DNA of 49,795 bases from Psychroflexus halocasei (GTDB lineage Bacteria > Bacteroidota > Bacteroidia > Flavobacteriales > Flavobacteriaceae): the NCBI RefSeq assembly GCF_900107595.1, contig NZ_FNQF01000011.1:1-49795 (forward strand). The letters are read 5' to 3'. The translations under genes were made by a program, and so were the position numbers. Under the pieces are notes generated by a model that saw only the letters and a list, made by a program, of their open reading frames with translations, did not search any database and had not been told where the DNA came from. Shown one piece after another: positions 44,569 to 49,795 of this stretch (position 1 is its first letter; the number at the start of each line of letters is the position of its first letter).

Positions 44569-47500
44569 ATGAAGAGCGTTTTTTTTGTTATTCTTTTATT
44601 CACTATCGTTTGTGTTCAAGCACAAAACAACTCCAATCTTCAGCAGATGCGAATTCCTGTGAAAGATACTTTGGTGTTGGATAGCATTAGTATTGCGCCA
44701 GTGCGTTTTTCTCTGAAAACATCTGATAATAAAGAAGTTAACACCAGTTTTTATCATATTGATTTTGCTTCTGCTCGTTTGGTTTTGAAACCAAAATTTC
44801 TTCTAAAGCACGACTCACTTCAGGTCACATTTATGCGCTATCCGAAATTTTTAACGGCATCACGTCAGCTTTTAGATCCTAAAAAAGTAATTGTGCCAGA
44901 TCGCGTTGGCACTACAGAAAACATGGTTGATCTGCAACTTCAAAAACCAGAAGCAAAGTTGAAACAACCTTTCAAAGGCTTGCATACCAGCGGAAATATT
45001 TCGCGTGGACTTGTGGTTGGAAACAACCAAAATGCAGTTGTTCAGTCAGAACTTGATCTACAAATTTCAGGACAATTAAGTGACGATTTAAGTATTCGTG
45101 CCTCCATTCGTGACGCGAATTTGCCATCGCAATCTGGTGGTTATACGCAGAATTTAAATGAATTTGATCAGATTTTTATTGAACTTCAATCTAAGAATTG
45201 GGCAATTAGAGCTGGTGATGTTGATTTAGAAAATTACAACTCACTTTTTGCAAATTATAGCAAACGCGTACAAGGTTTAAAACTGGATGTGAATTTTGGA
45301 GACACACTTTCCCGAACATCACTTTTTGGCGCTGCGGCTATTGTTCGCGGAGTTTTTAAACGTAGCGACATTCAAGTGCAAGAAGGTAATCAAGGACCTT
45401 ATAAACTAAGAGGCGACCAAGGTGAGCAATATATTTTGATTATTTCAGGAAGTGAATCTGTTTTTGTAAATGGTCGTCAACTGAAACGTGGAGAAAATGA
45501 AGATTATATCATCGATTATAACGCGGGTGAGATTATTTTTAATCCTAATTTTCCTATAAATTCAACGATGCGGATTTCTGTGGAATATCAAGTTTCGGAA
45601 CAAAATTATTCTAGAATTATCGCGACAGCAGGTGGCGAAATTGAAACAGACAAACTTTATTTAAAAGCTCTTGTTTACAATGAAAATGATTTAAAAAATC
45701 AGCCATTACAGCAAAGTTTAACAGAAGAACAAGTTGAGGTTTTAAGCGAAGCAGGTGATGATGAAAGCCAAATGTTTGCTGAAAGTGCCGTTCCTGCAAA
45801 CTATTCTGAGAACAGAATTTTGTATAAAAAAGTCATGCAAAATGGAGTTGAACTATTTGAGTTTTCAAACAATCCAGAGGATGAACTTTTTAATGTAAGA
45901 TTTACAAATGTTGGGCAAAACCAAGGCAATTATATTGTGAGTTCACAAGAAGCCGTGACAACAATTTTTGAATATATCGCCCCAATCAATGGCGTTTCGC
46001 AAGGGAATTTTGAACCATTTGTCAGGTTAATTCCGCCTTCTAAATTACAGCAAGCAAACATCAGTGGTGCTTATCAGCCCAGAAAAGGTACGGAGATCGA
46101 CTTTGAATTGGCGGCGAGCATTAATGATAAAAACTTGTTTTCAAATTTAGATAAGAATGATAATAATGGTTTTGCCACTCAAATTGGTGTGAAACAAAAT
46201 ATTTTTCAGTCGAAAGATGAACATAGGCAACTGAATGTTTTTGGATCTTTTAATTATTTACAAGACGATTACCAAAGTATTGAACGCATTTATAATGTAG
46301 AGTTTGAAAGAGATTGGAATTTAAGAAATACAACAGGAGACCAAAAATATATCACGCTCGGTGCTGAGTTTATTGATGCGGCGCAGCATTTTAATGAATA
46401 CAAGTTTGAGAATCTTAACTACAGCGATTTTTATGAAGGTCAAAAACACGCATTTAGATCTCGGAACCGATTCGGAAAATTCTTGATTCGTTCAAATGCA
46501 AGTGTGATGCAAAGTGACTCTGATGTGAATAAAACTGATTTTGTAAGAGGGAAAGTCGAGGCAGAATATGATTTTTCAAAAGTGTGGACAGGTGTTGGCA
46601 TCGAGCTTGAAAACAACGATGATTATTTAAAAGAAGAGCAAATTTATACAGCACAAACCCAAAAATTTATCGCTTATGATGCTTATGTTGGTGTTGGCGA
46701 TTCGACATCAGTTTATGCAAAAATTGGCTTTCAGCAGCGCGTTAATGATAGCATCAGAAATAATGAATTGAAACGCGTGAACACCTCACAAAACTTATAT
46801 GTTGATTCTAAACTAATCGATAAAAAGGATGCGCAACTTACATTTTATGGAAGTTGGAGAAGTCTTGATTTTAAAGAAGAAAACCGAGAAGATGAAACGA
46901 CAATTAATGGCAGAATTCGTTATCAACAATCTTTATTTAATCGTATTTTAAACTTAACAACTACTTACGAAACACATAGTGGAAACCTTGCGAGGCAAGA
47001 ATTTACTTATGTTGAAGTTGAGCCAGGACAAGGCCAATTTACATGGAATGATTATAATGGAAATGGTATTCAGGAATTAGACGAATTTGAAATCGCTCAG
47101 TTTCAAGATGAGGCAAAATACATCAGAGTTTTATTGCCTAACCAGATTTATGTGAGAACGAATCAGAATAAATTAAGTCAACAAGTTGTGTTAGATTTTA
47201 GACAATATTCTGCTAATGAAGGTTTTAAAAAGATTATATCCCATTTTTACAATCAAACTTCAATAACAATTGATCAAAAAACAGAGCGTGATGGTTCGAA
47301 ATTGGATTTTAATCCATTTCAACAAAATTCTGAAAATGTGATAGGTCAAAACAATGCTTTTAGGAATACTCTTTTTTATAATCGTGGACAAAGAAACTTA
47401 AGTACAGCCTATACTTTCTCTAAAAGCGAAACCAAAAATCTACTTGTTGTTGGTTTGCAAAGTTTGCAAAACACGCTGCATGAATTACAGTTTAAACATG

Positions 47501-47991
47501 AATTAAATTCACTGTATTTGCTAAGCTTTCACCAGAGGTTTACTTCATCAGAAAGTGATTCTGAAAATTTCGCAAATCGAAACTACAGTTTGTCTGGATT
47601 TTCAACAAAGCCTACTTTTTCATATTTACCTGGGAAGAATAAAAAATTCGATCTTTTTTATCGTTATGGTGAGAATGAAAATACTAAAGGTGAATTAGCA
47701 TCTTTGGAACAACATGAATTTGGTTTGAGTTTAAGTTTAAACAACAATGAAAAGTACACAATTACTGCAGAAACGAAATACATCAAAAATAAATTTGAAG
47801 GAAATTCACAATCGGCAGTTGCTTATCAAATGTTGGAAGGCTTGCAGCCAGATAATAACTTTACGTGGTCGCTTTTTTTGCAAAAACGCATCAGCAAATT
47901 TTTAGATTTAAATTTGACATATTTAGGCAGAAAAACAGCAGATCGAAAAGCGATACATACAGGAAGTGTTCAGTTGAGGGCTTTTTTTTAG
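44569..47991 (+). CDS. Very large outer-membrane protein, SprA-like N-terminal half
   Basis: I start at the ATG at 44569, which gives a signal peptide (MKSVFFVILLFTIVCVQAQ); the TTG 15 bases upstream is inside the promoter. The 1140-residue protein has a segment HTSGNISRGLVVGNNQNAV and QISGQLSDDLSIRASIRDANLP followed by FDQIFIELQSKNWAIRAGD, which recalls the N-terminal part of SprA, the giant barrel of gliding and type IX secretion. The rest alternates beta strands with aromatic ends and a DYNGNGIQELDEFEIAQF calcium-loop-like segment. It is half SprA's size, so it is not SprA itself. Function unknown. Confidence 0.82.
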   Translation: MKSVFFVILLFTIVCVQAQNNSNLQQMRIPVKDTLVLDSISIAPVRFSLKTSDNKEVNTSFYHIDFASARLVLKPKFLLKHDSLQVTFMRYPKFLTASRQLLDPKKVIVPDRVGTTENMVDLQLQKPEAKLKQPFKGLHTSGNISRGLVVGNNQNAVVQSELDLQISGQLSDDLSIRASIRDANLPSQSGGYTQNLNEFDQIFIELQSKNWAIRAGDVDLENYNSLFANYSKRVQGLKLDVNFGDTLSRTSLFGAAAIVRGVFKRSDIQVQEGNQGPYKLRGDQGEQYILIISGSESVFVNGRQLKRGENEDYIIDYNAGEIIFNPNFPINSTMRISVEYQVSEQNYSRIIATAGGEIETDKLYLKALVYNENDLKNQPLQQSLTEEQVEVLSEAGDDESQMFAESAVPANYSENRILYKKVMQNGVELFEFSNNPEDELFNVRFTNVGQNQGNYIVSSQEAVTTIFEYIAPINGVSQGNFEPFVRLIPPSKLQQANISGAYQPRKGTEIDFELAASINDKNLFSNLDKNDNNGFATQIGVKQNIFQSKDEHRQLNVFGSFNYLQDDYQSIERIYNVEFERDWNLRNTTGDQKYITLGAEFIDAAQHFNEYKFENLNYSDFYEGQKHAFRSRNRFGKFLIRSNASVMQSDSDVNKTDFVRGKVEAEYDFSKVWTGVGIELENNDDYLKEEQIYTAQTQKFIAYDAYVGVGDSTSVYAKIGFQQRVNDSIRNNELKRVNTSQNLYVDSKLIDKKDAQLTFYGSWRSLDFKEENREDETTINGRIRYQQSLFNRILNLTTTYETHSGNLARQEFTYVEVEPGQGQFTWNDYNGNGIQELDEFEIAQFQDEAKYIRVLLPNQIYVRTNQNKLSQQVVLDFRQYSANEGFKKIISHFYNQTSITIDQKTERDGSKLDFNPFQQNSENVIGQNNAFRNTLFYNRGQRNLSTAYTFSKSETKNLLVVGLQSLQNTLHELQFKHELNSLYLLSFHQRFTSSESDSENFANRNYSLSGFSTKPTFSYLPGKNKKFDLFYRYGENENTKGELASLEQHEFGLSLSLNNNEKYTITAETKYIKNKFEGNSQSAVAYQMLEGLQPDNNFTWSLFLQKRISKFLDLNLTYLGRKTADRKAIHTGSVQLRAFF

Positions 47992-48033
47992 AATTAGGTT
48001 TGTTTTGATTTTAATGAATTTGAAATAAAAAAT

Positions 48034-48588
48034 ATGATAAGATATACTTTAGTTGAAAACGAAAATGATTTAGAAGGGATTCTCATATTACAAAAAGCAA
48101 ATCTAAAAAAGAATTTAACGCCGAAAGAAATTAAATTAGATGGCTATGTCACTGTTGACCATGATTGGGAAACACTCAAAAACTTGAATGAGACTGAACC
48201 TCATGTCATTGCCAAAGATGGAAATAAGATTGTAGGCTATGTGCTGACAATGACAGAAAAATCTCGACATGATATTCCTTTGATCTATCCGATGTTTAAT
48301 GAATTTGATAAACTCATTTATAAAGGTCAGAGTATTTCAGAATATAAATACATGGTTGTAGGTCAGGCATGCATACATAAAGATTATAGGGGCAAGGGTT
48401 TGGTTGAAAAATGTTTTCAACTTTATAAAGAAACCTATTCTCAATTTTACGATTTCTCGATCACCGAAATTGACCGTATTAACAAACGTTCACTAAATGC
48501 GCATTTAAAAATAGGATATAAAGTTATTCACAGTTATAAAGACAATGGTAAGGACTGGGATGTTGTTCTGTGGGATTGGAATAAATAA
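48034..48588 (+). CDS. GNAT family N-acetyltransferase
   Basis: This 184-residue protein has the acetyl-CoA-binding segment HKDYRGKGLVEKCF in the middle and the GNAT beta4-alpha3 pattern before it (MVVGQACIHKDYRG). RINKRSLNAHLKIGYKVIH is the usual C-terminal strand region. The substrate is unknown. Length fits single-domain GNAT enzymes. It is followed by repeat copy A, which may also act as its terminator. Confidence 0.88.
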   Translation: MIRYTLVENENDLEGILILQKANLKKNLTPKEIKLDGYVTVDHDWETLKNLNETEPHVIAKDGNKIVGYVLTMTEKSRHDIPLIYPMFNEFDKLIYKGQSISEYKYMVVGQACIHKDYRGKGLVEKCFQLYKETYSQFYDFSITEIDRINKRSLNAHLKIGYKVIHSYKDNGKDWDVVLWDWNK

Positions 48589-48594
48589 CCTATT

Positions 48595-48661
48595 AAATTT
48601 AAACTGTAGTGCCTCCAGTCCCGAAGCTTCGAGAGAACCAGGGACTATTTTTTATTGAGAA
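48595..48661 (-). repeat. Repeat copy A: tRNA-like 3' end, palindrome, GIY-YIG remnant
   Basis: These 67 bases match copy B at 64 positions (differences at 48608, 48632 and 48645). Read on the minus strand it runs from GIY-YIG stop-proximal codons, through CCCTGGTTC, the palindrome (48619-48634, one base changed), to GGAGGCACTA, the mutated CCA end. AGTCCC (48617-48622) also pairs with GGGACT (48641-48646) before a T run on the plus strand, so it may terminate the acetyltransferase transcript. Confidence 0.85.
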
Positions 48662-48688
48662 TGTTATTTAGATAAATTCGTATATTTG
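48655..48688 (+). promoter_or_regulatory. Promoter of the toxin-antitoxin pair, -33 inside repeat copy A
   Basis: TTG (48655-48657), 23 bases, then a perfect TATATTTG (48681-48688), 15 bases before the antitoxin ATG. The TTG is part of the last bases of repeat copy A, which correspond to the 3' codons of a GIY-YIG gene. Confidence 0.55.
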
Positions 48689-48703
48689 ATTAAAATAGTG
48701 AAT

Positions 48704-48940
48704 ATGAACATTGAAGCGCGTAAAATAGAATTTATTCAAGAATTTTTGGAACTTCAAAGTGAAGAAGCTATTTCAAAACTTGAGGAAATACTTAAAAAAG
48801 AAAAATCTAGCCATAAAGAAACTGAACAAATGTCAGTTCAGGAATTGAATAAACGAATTGATAAATCGATGAAAGATTCTGAAAATGGAAGGTTGACTGA
48901 AGCAAAAGATTTATTAGCTGATATTGAGAAATGGAGTTAA
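48704..48940 (+). CDS. Antitoxin of a RelE/ParE-type toxin-antitoxin pair
   Basis: I start at the ATG at 48704 (MNIEARKIEFIQEFLELQSEE), giving 78 residues. It has a helical N-terminal part (EAISKLEEILKKEK) and a C-terminal tail with LNKRIDKSMKDSENGRLTEAKDLLADIEKW, typical of antitoxins paired with ParE/RelE toxins in Bacteroidota. An upstream in-frame ATG at 48686 lies within the promoter. The toxin gene starts inside its last codons (10-base overlap). It lies between repeat copies A and B. Confidence 0.85.
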   Translation: MNIEARKIEFIQEFLELQSEEAISKLEEILKKEKSSHKETEQMSVQELNKRIDKSMKDSENGRLTEAKDLLADIEKWS

Positions 48941-49182
48941 AAATTTTTTGGACTGATTTCGCAAGAGATGAACTAAGAAAGAACTTTAGTTACTTAAAAG
49001 AAAATGCAAGTCCTAAGGTAGCGAAAAATGAAAACCGTAAAATAGTTCTTGAAACATTACGACTTAAAAAATTACCTGAAATTGGTCAGGTAGAGCCAAG
49101 ATTGTCCAACAAATCAAAAGAATTTCGATATTTAGTACATCAAACCTACAAGATAATTTATTGGATAAATAAAGAGAAATAA
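48931..49182 (+). CDS. RelE/ParE family toxin, truncated by an in-frame stop
   Basis: This 83-residue frame has the ParE/RelE start KIFWTDFARDELRKNFSYLKENAS and ends at KIIYWINKEK with a TAA at 49180-49182. Reading through that TAA in the same frame gives 21 further residues (RIEIMDVFDTQQIP, then a Lys-rich end), exactly the last beta strand and tail that complete proteins of this family have. The toxin therefore looks inactivated by a point mutation while its antitoxin remains intact. It overlaps the antitoxin by 10 bases. Confidence 0.85.
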   Translation: MELKIFWTDFARDELRKNFSYLKENASPKVAKNENRKIVLETLRLKKLPEIGQVEPRLSNKSKEFRYLVHQTYKIIYWINKEK

Positions 49183-49248
49183 CGAATTGAAATAATGGAC
49201 GTTTTTGATACCCAACAAATTCCTGATAAGATAAAACGGACGGAATAA
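49183..49248 (+). other. Residual toxin C-terminal codons after the in-frame stop
   Basis: The frame continues from 49183 to a second stop at 49246-49248 and encodes RIEIMDVFDTQQIP and a short basic end, the expected final strand of RelE/ParE toxins. It has no start of its own that makes sense. Confidence 0.8.
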
Positions 49249-49302
49249 ATTCTCTGTCAGAATAACTTTTCTAAAAGTGAAATAATTCCAATCTCACAAT
49301 TA

Positions 49303-49369
49303 AAATTTAAACTGTGGTGCCTCCAGTCCCGAAGCTTCGGGAGAACCAGGGATTATTTTTTATTGAGAA
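49303..49369 (-). repeat. Repeat copy B: GIY-YIG 3' end, palindrome and tRNA-like 3' end
   Basis: On the minus strand, the last codons of the GIY-YIG gene are followed by CCCTGGTTC, the perfect palindrome TCCCGAAGCTTCGGGA (49327-49342), CTGGAGGCACCA and CAGTTTAAATTT. The CCA end (49315-49324 with GGAGGC) is intact. A degenerate form of the hairpin seen next to copy C continues to about 49283. The GGTTC-palindrome part is shared with the tRNA-Ala region. Confidence 0.85.
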
Positions 49370-49634
49370 CATCATGAAGTATTTCAGGCTTTTCAATGAC
49401 TTTATTGATAAACTTTCTGCTTTTCATACGTTTGATAAATTTTTCTAGAAAGACAGCATTTTTTCTATTTTCGCATTGAAATTTTAGTTTGAGTATCCAA
49501 TCATCAGCGGCTTTGGAATAAGCATTTTTAAAAGCATGCCTGTTGTGTAATTCGATTCTATGGTTGACATCGGTAGTTTCACCAATATAGAATTTATCAA
49601 TATTTTGACTATAAATAATATAAAGAAAATGCAT
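49353..49634 (-). CDS. GIY-YIG nuclease family protein
   Basis: I start at the ATG at 49634 (MHFLYIIYSQN), giving 93 residues; the TTG 21 bases upstream adds only a weak extension. The GIY-YIG core is present as YIIY (5-8) and YIG (16-18), with Arg26, His30 and the metal-binding Glu64 in FLEKFIKRMKS. It is a small single-domain endonuclease of the kind found in many copies in flavobacterial genomes, often next to tRNA genes. It lies between repeats B and C, and B begins within its last codons. Confidence 0.93.
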   Translation of the reverse strand: MHFLYIIYSQNIDKFYIGETTDVNHRIELHNRHAFKNAYSKAADDWILKLKFQCENRKNAVFLEKFIKRMKSRKFINKVIEKPEILHDVLNKK

Positions 49635-49653
49635 CAGTAAAAGGTTAAAATGC

Positions 49654-49681
49654 AAAAAACCCCAATCTTACGATTGAGGTT
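49654..49681 (-). terminator. Terminator behind repeat copy C
   Basis: AACCCCAATC (49658-49667) pairs with GATTGAGGTT (49672-49681), nine of ten pairs, loop of four, followed on the minus strand by six T. It stands just after the tRNA-like CCA end of copy C, as a tRNA terminator would, and 20 bases before the GIY-YIG ATG. Confidence 0.8.
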
Positions 49682-49705
49682 TAAACTGTGGTGCCTCCAG
49701 TCCCG
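49681..49705 (-). repeat. Repeat copy C: truncated tRNA-like 3' end
   Basis: These 25 bases are identical to 49307-49331 of copy B and stop inside the palindrome after TCCCG. On the minus strand it reads CGGGACTGGAGGCACCA followed by CAGTTTAA and the terminator hairpin. Nothing homologous to a tRNA body is visible to its right up to the window end, where I see no supportable gene. Confidence 0.8.
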
Positions 49706-49795
49706 TATTCTATGGTTTAAAAAAGTTTTTTAGTTAAAATTTTCAACATTTTTAAGCTGCATATTTCAAGGTATCAACATATGGCGTTCTCCGTT

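Noticed and set aside
48617-48652. Copy A only as a terminator of the acetyltransferase gene
   Set aside because: The stem and T run can work as a terminator, but the 64 of 67 match to copy B and the shared tRNA-like end show that this is not its origin.
48595-49705. Repeats A, B, C as a CRISPR array or integron
   Set aside because: Spacing is about 700 and 380 bases with genes in between, there are no cas genes, no integrase and no attC-like folded sites with the usual core. Only the general idea of cassettes fits.
49752-49795. C-terminal end of a minus-strand gene at the right edge
   Set aside because: One frame is open for 13 codons to a stop at 49752-49754, but another frame also shows a short open stretch and nothing distinguishes them.

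Overview
The window looks like chromosome of a marine or salt-adapted member of the Flavobacteriaceae (Bacteroidota). The DNA is AT-rich. Promoters match the Bacteroidota consensus (TTG, about 20 bases, TAnnTTTG). Many secreted proteins begin with short signal peptides ending in AQ or SQ, and there are many small lipoproteins. The gene families also fit: a seven-gene Mrp Na+/H+ antiporter, HemJ, an EMAP-tailed MetG, a SprA-like barrel and flavobacterial GIY-YIG genes. I cannot name a genus from sequence alone.

Layout. 1-3538: the 3' end of a large protein with a zinc-protease-like HELIH motif, followed by three small secreted proteins of unknown function. 3588-4067: a lipoprotein cytochrome c. 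4312-10134: a five-gene tripartite efflux operon (ATPase, two MacB-type permeases, HlyD adaptor, TolC), then tsaB. 10829-14830: two tandem MscS channels and metG on the minus strand. 14970-18400: two related lipoproteins around a small barrel-like protein, an LD-carboxypeptidase, YraN and a small membrane protein. 18505-18645: a tRNA-Ala(GGC) gene with an abnormal T arm and a tandem copy of its 3' half. 18775-24260: HupE-like protein, dCMP deaminase, S41 protease, MarC, DUF3109 protein and dGTPase. 24255-33819: a long leftward block of DUF255 protein, OmpA lipoprotein, exonuclease III and mrpA-G. 34017-36013: two Ntn-hydrolase genes. 36147-38915: enoyl-CoA hydratase, orphan sensor kinase and hemJ. 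39077-41121: a convergent type II restriction-modification pair whose methylase carries its own HTH domain. 41359-47991: SIMPL protein, small barrel, double ABC ATPase and a very large outer-membrane protein. 48034-49795: an accessory tail with a GNAT enzyme, a toxin-antitoxin pair with a truncated toxin, a GIY-YIG nuclease and three copies of a repeat.

The most unusual signal joins two distant places. The T loop of the tRNA-Ala gene is interrupted by a 16-base palindrome (TCCCGAAACTTCGGGA read on the minus strand). A tandem copy of the tRNA 3' half carries nearly the same palindrome with a compensatory T-stem change. The same GGTTC-plus-palindrome module appears twice more at 48.6 and 49.3 kb, and in truncated form at 49.7 kb. 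There it is joined to a tRNA-like GGAGGCACCA end, lies directly behind a GIY-YIG nuclease gene, and bounds a toxin-antitoxin cassette. My reading, which is inference, is that this is a tRNA-3'-end-associated GIY-YIG element that leaves tRNA-tail scars. The rest of the window is mostly ordinary housekeeping and envelope biology.
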